A stretch of 64,000 bases of DNA, from assembly GCA_018873225.1 (NCBI GenBank), contig JAEILZ010000005.1:2356001-2420000 (forward strand), given 5' to 3'. Shown here piece after piece: positions 1-10,443 of the stretch. Every line of letters starts with the position of its first letter. Positions within the stretch are counted from its first letter, which is position 1. The translations under genes and the position numbers were made by a program. The notes beneath the pieces were generated by a model. The model saw nothing but the letters and a program-made list of their open reading frames with translations. It was not told the origin of the DNA and made no database searches. This stretch comes from [Phialemoniopsis] sp. UDSM-2020 (lineage: Eukaryota > Ascomycota > Sordariomycetes > Thyridiales > Thyridiaceae).

Positions 1-276
1 GACTCGTTCGGACTCTCGCGTTCACACCGGGATTACAGCCCTAGGCTTGCAGCCTTCCCACCAACGGACCTCGCCATGCGCAACAGCCCACCTACGTACG
101 GCAGTCTCCCGAAACACGCCGGCATAACAGCCTCTTCAGGTCATCACTTACAGGTCAACGATATGGACAAATCCCTGCCGAACCGCCGCAGCATGTCGCA
201 GCTCGTAGAAGGGCCGCCACCTGCGCCGCCACCGACTTGTGCTCTCCCGCCACTGCCGCCAAAGCTTAGCCGATAA
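1..276 (+). CDS. C-terminal end of a gene cut by the left window edge (unrecognised)
   Basis: The frame is open from base 1 to a TAA at 274-276, giving about 91 residues with no start needed inside the window. The tail is proline-rich, with PPPAPPP and PPLPPK runs, and contains NRRSMSQL, which resembles the low-complexity ends of fungal signalling or scaffold proteins. No domain is visible. The frame could instead be a chance open frame, or the real protein could start at the ATG at 76. I favour a truncated gene because the frame is open to the edge and codon choice is GC-rich at third positions. Function unknown. Confidence 0.4.
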   Translation, partial: DSFGLSRSHRDYSPRLAAFPPTDLAMRNSPPTYGSLPKHAGITASSGHHLQVNDMDKSLPNRRSMSQLVEGPPPAPPPTCALPPLPPKLSR

Positions 277-1209
277 CAACGTCCGATCAAGGGCATAACC
301 GCACGATATAAACGAAATTTCCTATCCTCACCTCACTGTAGCATCATGTAATACCCAGTCACACTTGCACACACCTTTCCTTGCTATTGGGTCGGCATAT
401 ACGAGACATATGCCGCCACTTCTCACACAATGCGCCCTGCGCGTTCGAGTCCCCATTTCCTATGTCAGCAAGCTATGAGTCACACTGTTTGGTCTTTCTT
501 TTCTAGAGGCTACTACCATGAACACTAGAGAAAGAACATCTTTGGAGTGTCAAGGCAGGTGGTAGAGGGAGGCATCTTGCACGTCATTTACTTCTTGTAA
601 AATAGTTGAGAGACACGATAGACGTGGCGATTCTGGTATTGGGCGCCAGGCGGTTGACTGACTTTGGAATCAGTCTGGCCTAGACCCCGATGTTAACAGC
701 GAAAGACGATTAATGAGAACTCGATATATGAGAATCGGCGCCGTGCAGCTTGTTAGTGATTAAGGCCATACAAACTGCCCGGGTACTCAGACCGTTTGCA
801 GGATCGATGGTATGTTGAATGGAAGAGAGAAAAACAATTCAATGAATATTGCATTTAAAGGCCGAAGAAAGTCCAGCTGAACAGAGAAAATGCACCTAGG
901 TGAGGTCGATTTGCCGCTCAGTGTTATATGGCCATCCGCGTAATCTTGATTTCTCTGCCTGCGCGAGCACAAACCTCGTGTTGTAGTGTGCTCTAACAGG
1001 TACTCACGTCAATTGGGTACGCTGCTGATAAGATTCGGTGCCCCGCGCTGATAAATCTTGGCCACCCACTACGCACTTTGGAAAGCCCCACACTTTCCAG
1101 AGTCGACAAAACGATTAAAATTCCCAAAATTCAAAGATCGCCGACCGACGAACCAAGAACCGCCTTCAGACCCCCAAGACAGCCAACGAAACGAATAAAC
1201 GTTTTCAAG
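277..1209. other. Intergenic region upstream of eIF3g
   Basis: No supported gene. It should hold the 3' end of the left-edge gene and the promoter and leader of eIF3g. A TGAGTCA (476-482) matches the Gcn4/CPC1-type core but is over 700 bp from the eIF3g start, so its relevance is unknown. The last 120 bases are A-rich and look like a transcribed leader. Confidence 0.5.
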
Positions 1210-2294
1210 ATGGCTGCCACTATTCCCACGAGAGAGAGGTAAGTTTCGGGAATCCTCTGGCCGGGGCTGGGCTCGGTTGAGGCATTGGAGTGTGCAGTGA
1301 GGACCATTCGCTAACGTGGTGATTTTTCAAAAAATTACAGGCACGACTGGGCCGACGACGACGACAACGAGGAGGCCGCCGCCGAGCTGCCGCCGCAGCA
1401 GACCATCTCCAACAAGGACGGCACCAAGACCATCATCACCTGGCGATACAATGACACGGGCAACAAGGTCAAGACGACGCGCCGCGTCCGCTTCACCACC
1501 CACCGCGAGGTCGTCAACCCGCGCGTCGCCGACCGCAAGACCTGGGCCAAGTTTGGCCAGTCGGCCAAGGACCCGGCCGGCCCGGCCCCTGATACGACGA
1601 GCGTCGGCGAGAACATCATCTTCCGCCCCAGCGCCACGTGGCGCAAGGACGCCAAGGACGAGAGCAAGGACGCCAACGCCCAGGCCATGAAGGACAAGCT
1701 CAAGGACAAGAAGGTCAAGTGCCGTATCTGTAACGGCGAGCATTTCACAGCCCGCTGCCCCTACAAGGACACGATGGCTCCCATCGGCGAGGGCGGCGCT
1801 GCCGACGTTGCCGCCGGCATGGGCGACGAGCCGGCTCCCGCTGGCGCTGGCGGTGCTGGCGCTGCTGGTGGTCCCGGTGCGAAGAAGGGTTCCTACGTGC
1901 CTCCCGCGCTGCGTGGAGACAGGGCCGGTGCTGCCGGTGGCGAGAGGATGGGTGGCAAGTTTGGCGAGAGGGACGACCTTGCTACGCTGCGTGTCACCAA
2001 CGTAAGTCCTTCATCTTCCTTGCGGTGGATCTACGGGATTTCCTTTGCTAATCTGCGCGTTCACTACAGGTTTCGGAGCTGGCAGAGGAGCAGGAGCTTC
2101 GGGACATGTTCGAGCGCTTCGGCCGGGTTACTCGTGTGTTCCTGGCCAAGGACAGGGATACGGGTCTGGCCAAGGGCTTCGCCTTCATCAGCTTTGCCGA
2201 CAGGGGCGACGCGGTCAAGGCGTGCGACAAGATGGACGGCTGGGGTTTCAAGCATCTTATTCTGAGAGTAGAGTTTGCCAAGAAGGCAAACTAG
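1210..2294 (+). CDS. TIF35: Translation initiation factor eIF3 subunit g (Tif35)
   Basis: CDS join(1210..1238, 1341..2001, 2070..2294), 304 residues, close to the usual eIF3g length of about 280-320. eIF3g belongs to the eIF3 complex, binds mRNA and 18S rRNA, and supports scanning and reinitiation in the cytosol. Visible features: an acidic N-terminus (DWADDDD), the eIF3g core with [10 protein letters not shown] and [15 protein letters not shown], a CCHC-like knuckle [13 protein letters not shown], a Gly/Ala-rich linker, YVPPALR, then a C-terminal RRM whose RNP1 is KGFAFISF and which ends in [11 protein letters not shown]. The second intron falls at the entry to the RRM. Both introns have GTAAGT donors and join in frame. 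The start has a good context (AAGATGG). The strongest call among the short genes here. Confidence 0.95.
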
Positions 2295-3169
2295 GTTGGG
2301 TGACAGGGAGCAAAAGCAATGGGAATGGTGTTCTCGGAAGGGGATGGAAATGTCCGATAATGAGGTCTTGTTATTGGAGTCTCTCTAGGTCATGAAAAAT
2401 GAATAGACTACGTATTTACTTCCGGCCAAGTCATACTCGGGTAAGGGAATCATCATTCCTTGTAGACGTCGTGGGCACCATATGGGAACTTGCATCTGGT
2501 CAATGCGATTTGCTGCACTCCAACAACCGATGTTTATCGAACTATTTTCTCCAAGAGAGAGGAGAGGCCATGATGCCTATAGCCACTGATAGTACTGACA
2601 ACCTGGAAGCCAGCGGTGTATCACCACATGTGTGTCTCTAGGCCTGCCATACCTGCCTCGTGAGTTCAATGTGCCAGTCTTCTTGCCTACCTTATTTCCT
2701 TGGCCTCCTGCTTCCTTCCTCCTCACTCCACCGTCACTTCCTTTTTCACGTTTCCTTCACAACTTGAATGACTTTTGGATTCCTCTTTACGAAGCGCCTC
2801 TTCTCCTCTTCTCCCTCCGACCATCTTCTATTTCTATTGTCAACTCTGCTCACCAACCTCTTGAGTTTGAAACTCACATGATGAGTTCCAAGTTACACGA
2901 TCAAGTAAGCCAATATTTCCAAACTCGAGCATCCTCCTTTCACCGATCTGCGTCCCATTCGACATGCGAGAGATTACTTGCGACCGTCTATTTAAGACAT
3001 TGAGTTCTTCCTTGTTTTACCGAGCCTTCAACAGGCGGTTATCCCAGTACCTAAAATGCCTAGCTCCCTGTTGTCACCTTCACATCCCTCCGCATGGTAG
3101 ATCTACGTGCATAGGATGATTATCCGACTATCTACCTGACCTACACGCTTTGTACTAACCATGATATAG
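2295..3169. other. Intergenic / unresolved 5' part of the next gene
   Basis: Contains a pyrimidine-rich stretch (about 2690-2830) typical of fungal promoters and a TATA-like TATTTAAG (2991-2998). A good branch-site and acceptor pair (TACTAAC at 3153, acceptor ending 3169) shows that an intron ends here, so at least one 5' exon of the following gene should lie in this stretch. A candidate exon 2878-2904 with donor at 2905 is in the wrong phase (0 where 1 is needed). I could not find a consistent first exon. Confidence 0.45.
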
Positions 3170-4209
3170 GATGGCCAAAAAAGCGAGCAGCTGGGGGCGG
3201 CGGCGGTGGTGGCGGCCCGTCAAAGAAGAAGAAGGGGAGTGACGACCCCGGCCCGGCGACCCACGAGGGTGCCGGTGCCACCGGCCTTACTCTTTCGTCC
3301 GCCGGTGTAAGTCGATGCTCGTGAGGGCATTCGCAACTTGATGATACTGATCTCTAGTATAGGGCACCACGGTGAAGGTGACGACTCCCGTCGGCACCGT
3401 TGTGTCGCTTCCGGTATATATGATACACACGATACACCCGATCTTACGATGTGTACTGATAATGATATTAGCAAGGAAGCAAGATTACCTTCCCGGCGGG
3501 CATCGCCTTCTCGCTCGCTCGGTCGCTGGCCTTCGGAGCCGATCTGGCTGCAGTCGCTGCGCGGCGCCGCCGTGCTGCCCGTGCTGCCCGTGCGGCACCT
3601 CCGGCTCCGGCTTTGGCCCAACAGCAGCAACAGCCACAAAACGCCCCGGCTGGCGCCACTGGCCTCACTCTAGCGTTCGCCAGTGTAAGTTGAAGCTCTA
3701 TATACCACTTGATGATACTAATGTCGGATACAGGGCGCCACCGTCAAAATCACGACACCAGTAGGGACCGAGATCTCCGTGCCGGTATTGAAGATATACC
3801 AGACTCGACATGGCTATTGATCTATGCTGACAATGATCTTAGCCTGGAAGCACGATCACCCTCGCACCCGCCAGGGTAGTAACGCTCCCTGGTGGCAACA
3901 GGCTCGCGCCTGCCAATGTCGGTGGCCGGCCCGGTCTTCCTGGTTCGGGACTGGCCAGTCCCTCGCAGTGGCCTTGCCTCCTCGCCGTCGCCGCCAACAC
4001 CACCACCAAGCTGGCCGAGGGCCAGGAGCTGTCCGCGGGTTCGGGCGGCATCAAGTTGGGAAGGGGAGTGACGACCCCTGCCCCTCTCCTCCTTCCCGGC
4101 GCCGTCAACTGGGCCGGTGCCCAACACAAGGCTGGCAACGTATTAAGAAGATACCTAACGACTGATTCCGGGTTGGCCAAGTCGAGAAGGCCGCCGGGAA
4201 GCCGCAGCC

Positions 4210-4253
<44 letters not shown>

Positions 4254-4256
4254 TAA
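3170..4256 (+). CDS. Unrecognised protein with duplicated exon-intron cassette (5' end unresolved)
   Basis: Exons 3170..3306, 3363..3413, 3472..3684, 3734..3784, 3843..4256 join in one open frame of about 288 residues ending at TAA 4254. The N-terminal part is basic and Gly-rich (PKKRAAGGGGGGGG, then PSKKKKG). A repeat follows twice: GATGLTL, intron, G-T/A-TVK-V/I-TTPVGT, intron, GS-K/T-IT. The two middle exons are each exactly 51 nt, and the following introns are each 58 bp. Degenerate further copies may be VVTLPGGNRLAP and TTKLAEGQELSAG. Between the repeats lies an Ala/Arg-rich, Gln-rich linker. The C-terminus is polyalanine from a GCA microsatellite. No family is recognised and no signal peptide or membrane segment is evident. 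The first exon was not found because phase 1 is required at 3170. Clean splicing across four introns argues for a real gene rather than a relic. Confidence 0.6.
3274..3500 (+). repeat. Cassette copy 1 (exon-intron-exon-intron-exon unit)
   Basis: Runs from the GATGLTL codons (3274-3306) through intron 3307-3362, the 51-nt exon 3363-3413, intron 3414-3471 and the GSKIT codons. It matches the unit at 3652-3873 in protein, exon size, intron positions and phase, and partly in intron sequence. Unit spacing is 378 bp. Confidence 0.8.
3652..3873 (+). repeat. Cassette copy 2 (exon-intron-exon-intron-exon unit)
   Basis: Second copy: GATGLTL codons 3652-3684, intron 3685-3733, 51-nt exon 3734-3784, intron 3785-3842, then GSTIT codons. 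The first introns of both copies share ACTTGATGATACT. The second introns end TGATAATGATATTAG in copy 1 and TGACAATGATCTTAG here (13 of 15 identical). Confidence 0.8.
4218..4250 (+). repeat. (GCA)11 microsatellite coding polyalanine
   Basis: Eleven GCA triplets just before the GGA-TAA end of the cassette gene, extending an alanine run (with the preceding GCG) to twelve residues. Triplet repeats of this kind are length-variable, so the C-terminus may differ between strains (inference). Confidence 0.9.
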
Positions 4257-5623
4257 GGAGGAGGAAGAGGTCGCTTGGACTAGGTTCACAGTTATGATGG
4301 CATGACAACTTGGGCTTCGTTGATGAACTCAGCAAAGCATACAATATTGAAGTGTTTGTGACATATACGATAAGCTTGAGACACCTATAGTGAGCAGCCT
4401 TGAGGAAATCGTCTTGTTGTGAAGCGCCAGATGAGACACTCCAGGGTCAAAGCTGGCATTCGTCCGCGTGGGAAGGTGCTAGGCTGCTGAGATCATAACA
4501 CTGCACGAATCAAAATCAGGATGTCCAAGCTTGAGTGACCGTGCCTTTGTGAGCTGTTGCTCGGGGAATGTTTTCTAACCAGGAACGGCCTCGTGAGCTT
4601 CAACAGATGTTGTACAAGACCCTTGTCATTGTCACATGCTTTTTGCGCGCAGACAGTTTACTTCTTTCAGTAAGTCATCCATCAAAACACCTCTATTTTT
4701 TGTTGGGAATATGATTTGGTCTGACGTTAAATAACATACCCCTGTCAAGTCTGTTTTTTGGGAAGCTAGATAACGGAAGAAACTCAAGCGGACGTGTCAG
4801 ACCCTTAGGATCCGCCCAATCCACGGCCACGATTATTTAGGAGTAGCGCCTCAGAGGCTTCATTTTAATTTACACTATCCAGCAGCCAGAGTCCTTCCCT
4901 CTCCCGCAGCTGGCAAAGGAGCACGAGACCAGTGCAGGTGTAACACCGTTGGGCTGGTGCGAGCTCCCGGTCAAGCTATGTCGTGATGGACAAGACGGAA
5001 ACTTGCTGCCGCCGGTTACACTCTTGCCGGAAAAGCAGCCCTGGGCAGAGCCGTCTTGAGCAACTCCCGAAGAATACCTTACTCCCCGCTTGAGCTTTGA
5101 GTGGGGGTTCAAGTGTGTAAAGTAGTTCAGCGGCTCTGGCGCCCAGGCATAATTGGGGTTGGGGTTGCAAGGCATGGGCATGGGCATGGATGATCCACAG
5201 CGCGAAATCCACACACACTCGTTTTTCATGTGAAATGAGAGGAGGGGAAGCTTCGTTCAGCGGGGATCTCTCTGCAACGCACACATTAAACAAAACGAGC
5301 CGATCAACCGGTTGCTTCAGATTATATACTTCGTGACGTACAATCAAGTCTTGACCGTTGTGCTAGCACCGTGGCCAGATATATTCTTTGACTTGTCCAC
5401 CAAACTCCCGCGTTCCGACCTTGTGAACGATAGGCAATCGGCGCCACTAGGTAAATACACTGAGTCGCGAAAGAGTACAACAGACAGATCAACACTCCAA
5501 CTCGTTCAGCCCTACAGCATTCAAACCGATCGCTTCATCTAATGGAGTTACCATAAAGGCCTGTCTCTTCACGCCTCGATCATAAGCTCTAGCCGTCCGA
5601 CATATTTCCCTAGAGCTACCATC
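4257..5623. other. Intergenic region upstream of CHO2
   Basis: About 1.37 kb with no supported gene. Open frames on the minus strand (for example 4870-5229) show no recognisable domain and no convincing start or splice pattern. The right part is the promoter and leader of CHO2; the bases before 5624 read as an unremarkable leader. Confidence 0.5.
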
Positions 5624-8600
5624 ATGAGTACATCCGCCAACCAGCCGGCCGACCCGGCCAATCTGCGGCAAAGGCACGGAGCTGCCTCTGCTGACCCGGG
5701 ACGTGGTGTCGCATTCGTCGAGGATGCTGACACCGACGCCGACGCCGACGCCGACATGCCGAAGCAGGGTGACAAGCCACAGAAGACGTACGGACGCACC
5801 CCAGACGGGACAGGTACGCGCCGGCTTATTCGAATCATGGTTACGCAGTGTTTTACTAACATGTCGGTCCCGCGTCTCTAGTCTTTGTGGTCCCTACGAC
5901 CCATGACATGGTCTCTCAGCTTCTGGATCCCCGACAGCCAAAGAACCTCTCCGATATCACCGTCCTTGCTATCCTTGGTCTCCATATCCTTGCAGCTTAC
6001 TACCTACCGGCCTGGCTGAAGAGGCCCGTCTTCGCAGCCATCTTCATCTTCTGGCGCGCATGTTACAACATCGGTATCGGATGGCTTCTTACTGTCCAGT
6101 CCAAATACAAGACCCTCGTGCGCAAGGCACAGAAGAGTGGTATTTTCGAGAACCCCGCCACGGGCAAGAACCCGCGGCCATGGCTGTACAACCTCCTCAA
6201 GCGAGAGCTCGAGGCCAAGATCCCAGAGGACTACGATTTTGAGAAGGCGCCTCTCGAGTACAACACCTGGCTGGTCTTCCGTCGGATTGTGGACCTGATC
6301 CTGATGTGTGACTTCGTGTCCTACTGCCTCTTTGCCATGATCTGTGGTCACCAACCGGATGGCGAGAACCCCCTCATGGCTTTCGCTCGCTGGGTCGTCG
6401 GCATCTCTCTCATTGGCTTCAACCTCTGGGTTAAGCTCGATGCTCATCGAGTTGTCAAGGACTTCGCTTGGTACTGGGGTGATTTCTTTTACCTGATCGA
6501 CCAAGAGTTGACCTTTGACGGTGTCTTCGAGATGGCACCCCACCCCATGTATTCGATCGGCTACGTTGGATACTACGGCATCTCCATGATGGCTGCCAGC
6601 TACGACGTCTTGTTCATCTCTATTGGTGCTCATCTATCTCAACTCATTTTCCTGGCCATCGTCGAGAACCCCCACATCGAGAAGACGTACAACCCGCCTC
6701 AGCCTCGTGTGCGCGCCAACTCTGAGCGCAGTGACTCGGGCTCGTTCGATCGCCCTGTCGAGCTCCAAACACACCGCGGCTCGCCCGCCCCGGTGCACGA
6801 TCTTCTGGGTCTCAAGAACTTTGATCTGTTCCGCATCACGGACTACTCTGTTCTTCTCCTCTGCGGCTATTTGCTCACTCTCACCGCCATCTGCCCCAAT
6901 ACCACCATTTGGCAAGGTGTCTTTGTGGTTCATGCCTTGGCTTGGCGCATGTGGTACTCGATCGGCTTGGGCGTCATTTTGAACCTCCAGTCCAACCAGA
7001 AGATGTTTACTCGCCACTTCGTCAAGTACGGCGACAGCGTCCATGAGGCCTGGCGACAGTGGAAGGGCATGTACCACCTCAGTCTGATCATGTGTCATGG
7101 ATCCTTCATGGCCGCGTGCTGGAAGCTCTACTACCTGCCTGATGATTGGTCCTATGGAAGCGCAATCCTCAAGCACGTTCTCGGCTTCAGCCTGATCGCC
7201 TTGCAGATGTGGGTGGCCGCCAGCATCTACGATGAGCTGGGCGAGTTCGGCTGGTTCTTTGGCGACTTCTTCTTTGACAGCAGCAGCAAGCTTACCTACA
7301 AGTCCATCTACCGCTTCCTCAACAATCCTGAGCGTGTCATGGGGACCGCTGGTTTGTGGGGTGCTGCGCTCATCACCTGGAGCAGGTCCATTTTCATCCT
7401 TGCGCTGGCTAGCCAGCTCTTGACCATCGGCTTCATCACGTACGTCGAGAAGCCCCACATGCAAAAGGTCTACGGTAGGAACGTTCGCCGCGAGGCAGGT
7501 CTGACCAAGTTCATCAAACGATCTCTGCCACCTCCTGTCAAGGAGTGGTCCATGAGTGTCGACAAGGTCTTTGACGAGACCAAGTCCTTCGTTGATGAGT
7601 TCGTCGAGGCAGCGCGTCCGAAGCTGGCGGCTGGTGTTTCGACGATTGTTCGCGACACCACGGCCCTGTTTAACAAGTACCCGGCTCGCCTGACCATCAC
7701 GCGTCTCTCCGCCGATCTCGCCGGTCTCGACCCAAAGCAATACTCGCTGGCTATGGAGGGCGAGCTAGCTGCAGAGGGCATCAGTGAGCGATCTACAGGC
7801 AAGGAGAGTCTCTCTGCTAGGGTGCCCAAGGACGTCAAGACCATGGTCTTCCAGTACGGTGCTCCTATCAAGGTCAAGTGGACAGCTCCCGCCAATCATG
7901 GCAAGAAGGACTGGATTGGCCTTTACATGGTGACTGATAACAGCTCGCGTGAGGTCACCGAGGTCCCCTCTCTGGGCCGATGGGTGCCGACGAAGCCAGG
8001 CGAGTTCGATACTGCTGTCGATACTGGTATCCTGTCCTCGGACCGGCCCGCACCCAAGAGTGCTGACGGTACCAGCCTCGTACAGGGTGAGGTTGTTTTC
8101 GAGGGAGATAGGCTGTGGTGGACGCAGGGTGTCTTTGAGTTCCGGTACCACCACGACGGGTCGCACAATGTGCTTTCCATCTCGCAGCCCTTTGAGGTGC
8201 GCATCGGACGCTTCGACGAGGAGGATGTCGAGATTGACTCGCCCTCGCGAGCCCTCTATGAGCAGGCCGTCGAGGAGGCTCTTTTGCCCGTCGTCCGCGA
8301 CTGCCTCGACCGCGACCCGGATATCGCCCCCAACACAGTGGATGAGCCGTTCGGCAGCCATGTTGAGCGCGATGGCCGATACGCCCGCCGGGTTGTCTAT
8401 GCCATCCATCACATGTTTGGTGTCGAGTTCGCGCCGGCTGTGGTGCCTGCCGATGGCAACGTGAGGAAGCTCGCCTGGAGAATCTCCAGTGCCAAACAAG
8501 TTTTGGTGAGTCTTGTCTTGCATCACGAGGTGATGCCCGCGTACATTCATGACTGAAATACTGACCTGTTATTGCTTAGGCACCGTACAGCATGTCACAC

Positions 8601-8648
8601 TCGAGAGGTACAACCACACCGGTTGATAAGCTCTCTGAGCCTCTGTGA
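5624..8648 (+). CDS. CHO2: Phosphatidylethanolamine N-methyltransferase
   Basis: CDS join(5624..5813, 5882..8505, 8580..8648), 960 residues, somewhat longer than yeast Cho2 (about 870) and normal for filamentous fungi. It catalyses the first S-adenosylmethionine-dependent methylation of phosphatidylethanolamine on the route to phosphatidylcholine in the ER membrane. The N-terminus is polar with an Asp-Ala run, then come two PEMT-type membrane domains. The first has the conserved [15 protein letters not shown] and ends in [10 protein letters not shown]; the second ends in [11 protein letters not shown], repeating that signature. Many hydrophobic membrane segments are visible between them. A soluble C-terminal domain follows with [10 protein letters not shown] and [17 protein letters not shown]. 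All three exons join in frame, and the last intron leaves a short terminal exon ending KLSEPL. It should depend on the methyl supply to which the MTHFR at 22.5 kb contributes. Confidence 0.96.
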
Positions 8649-9336
8649 ATGAGGATGGATTTCACGATGGAATCTTGATATACGTTTGGGTACAGGAAAC
8701 GGGGCATACGATTGCATGAGCATCATTTGCTTTTACTTGATGTCTTTGATACCAGGAGCGCAGAAAATTTGGGGAGAAAAGCATATAGACGGCGGCGGCG
8801 GCAGAGCGTTTGGAATTACCTATCCCTCTCTCCTTTTTTTCCAATGTCCTGCATTGTCTGGTCGGTGGAGGTCTGTCTCTTTGTAAATATGACCCGTGAG
8901 AAAATATCACTGTCTGGTCTTATCAGAAGATATATAGGAAAAGCACAAAAAGACAAATTTTCCTTCTTTATATAAAGAAGTCACTCGGCAAATCATTTAT
9001 CATCGGTCCCGTTCCCTTTGCGATGTTGGTCCTTGGTTTCGGCACGACTTGACATGCCATCCTTGAATGCTCAATATTAGTATTCTTAAAGACGCTATGA
9101 GAGATGTTAAGGGTCATGCCAAGCCCCATCGCTTTGTACAGTCGTCACCAGTCTTCCTCTTGTAAAGTATACCCTCAAAGCATGCTTTCGAGCTTGAAGC
9201 GCTTTCCGAGGCTCATCAATCTGCCTTCTTCGGAATGCTCGAACAATACTGCCTGTCCAAGCTCATAATCCATAGATATACAAATGGCATCCTACTCTCG
9301 TACCACCGCCAATTGTCCTCGGCATCCCGAATACGT
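8649..9336. other. Convergent intergenic region, CHO2 / FlbE-like gene
   Basis: The two flanking genes converge here, so it should hold both 3' untranslated regions. AT-rich around 8880-9000. Contains a short CGG-repeat tract (8790-8804). No gene seen. Confidence 0.55.
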
Positions 9337-10443
9337 TTACCCTTTGTTGCCATCTGTCCCCTTGTTCCGCCCAAACAGCCTACGCAGCCCCCCGCCTTTC
9401 GCGGGCTTGGTCTGCCCGGACCTCTCGCTCGACCCCTTAGGTGGCGGTGCGGGGACCTCCTTGTCCGGCACCCGGGGTGGCTGTTGCGGATCCCGCGGGT
9501 CCCTGAGGATGTCCCTGTCGCCGGCGAGCTCCTGCCTAAGCTGCTCCCTCCTGCGTTCCCGTTCCCGCTCCCTATCCTTGTCCCTGTCAGCGCCCTCAAA
9601 GATCATCTGCTGGTGCGTATACTGCGCATGGTGCTGCTGCTGAGGTGACTGGGTCCTCGTTGCCGTCAGTCCCGCCATGACCGGCTCATCCTCCCGGTGG
9701 GTACCCCGTGGCGCATCATCCGTGGCCCACTGCCTCTCCTCGTCACCGTTGACGACGACGTACCATCGGATGTCCTCGTCGCGCTGCAGTTGGTCGCGCA
9801 ATCTCTCGAGCCATCCCTCCGGCCGCCTGGCCGAGGAGGAGGAGGAAGCAGCAGGGGGGTTAGGGCCGCCGCCAATGGCGATGGCCGGGTTGGCCGCGGC
9901 GCGCAGCTCCTGCTCGTAACGCGCGATCTCGTCGGCGATAGACAGCGACGTGTCGATGCGCACGACGTGGTCGGCGACGTAGGCGTAGGGCCGCGAGACC
10001 TCGGTCAGGTCGAGCGGGTCGTATTCCTCGAGCAGCTTGACGACGGACCAGTCCTGCGACTTGACGTCGTCGTAGCGGTCGTGCAGGTCGCGCGCCGCGA
10101 CGGCCGACGAGCGCGAGGACTGCCGTGAGGACCGGCCGGCGTGGTGCCGGTTCTCGGATTCGCTGCGGTTGCCAGCAGTCCGGCCGCGCGGGTCGCCAGC
10201 CTGGCTACGGGAGCGGTTGCGGGTGCCGTTCTGGGTCGCAGTGGCAGCGGCGGCACGATCTGAGCCGGGAGGGGCGCAGCGGGGCATAAAGTCGAAGAGG
10301 GAGTAGAAGGAGTTGAGGAGGGCGCGCGAGGTCCCGCGGCGGATGATCCACTCCGGGGCGGCGTCGTCGAGGTTCTGGACGACGACGTAGACGCGGATGC
10401 TGCGCCGCTGCCAGCGGAAGCCGTGGCAGAGGTAGGTGGGCAT
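9337..10443 (-). CDS. flbE: FlbE-like developmental regulator
   Basis: Single exon, 368 residues, starting at the Met of MPTYLCHGFRWQRRSIRV; seven in-frame codons lie upstream but this Met matches the family start as I recall it. Two conserved blocks are visible: the N-terminal HGFRW, RVYVVVQNLDDAAPEWI and LLNSFYSLFDF, then LLEEYDPLDLTEVSRPYAYV followed by WLERLRDQLQ and IRWYVVVNGDEER. In Aspergillus, FlbE acts upstream of conidiation genes and localises at hyphal tips (family knowledge). Between the blocks is a Ser/Arg-rich insert. The C-terminus is charged (RDKDRERERERRREQLRQEL) and basic (GGLRRLFGRNKG). The protein is longer than the roughly 200-residue Aspergillus form, the extra length being low complexity. 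The family call rests on remembered motif resemblance. Confidence 0.7.
   Translation of the reverse strand: MPTYLCHGFRWQRRSIRVYVVVQNLDDAAPEWIIRRGTSRALLNSFYSLFDFMPRCAPPGSDRAAAATATQNGTRNRSRSQAGDPRGRTAGNRSESENRHHAGRSSRQSSRSSAVAARDLHDRYDDVKSQDWSVVKLLEEYDPLDLTEVSRPYAYVADHVVRIDTSLSIADEIARYEQELRAAANPAIAIGGGPNPPAASSSSSARRPEGWLERLRDQLQRDEDIRWYVVVNGDEERQWATDDAPRGTHREDEPVMAGLTATRTQSPQQQHHAQYTHQQMIFEGADRDKDRERERERRREQLRQELAGDRDILRDPRDPQQPPRVPDKEVPAPPPKGSSERSGQTKPAKGGGLRRLFGRNKGTDGNKG

Noticed and set aside
441..455. A tRNA B-box-like GCGTTCGAGTCCCC
   Set aside because: The flanking bases do not form the T-stem and no acceptor or anticodon arms can be drawn around it.
476..482. TGAGTCA as a Gcn4/CPC1 site for eIF3g
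   Set aside because: Single 7-mer more than 700 bp from the start; expected by chance in a window this size.
1327..1748. Minus-strand frames opposite eIF3g exon 2
   Set aside because: Shadows of the GC-rich coding exon; the plus strand encodes a complete eIF3g.
2632..3003. A 123-codon plus-strand frame beginning MSLGLPYLPR
   Set aside because: Lies in a C/T-rich promoter-like tract, giving Phe/Leu/Pro/Ser-rich translation by composition; no domain.
6634..7740. A 368-codon minus-strand frame opposite CHO2
   Set aside because: Antisense shadow; no recognisable motif and the plus strand is unambiguous.
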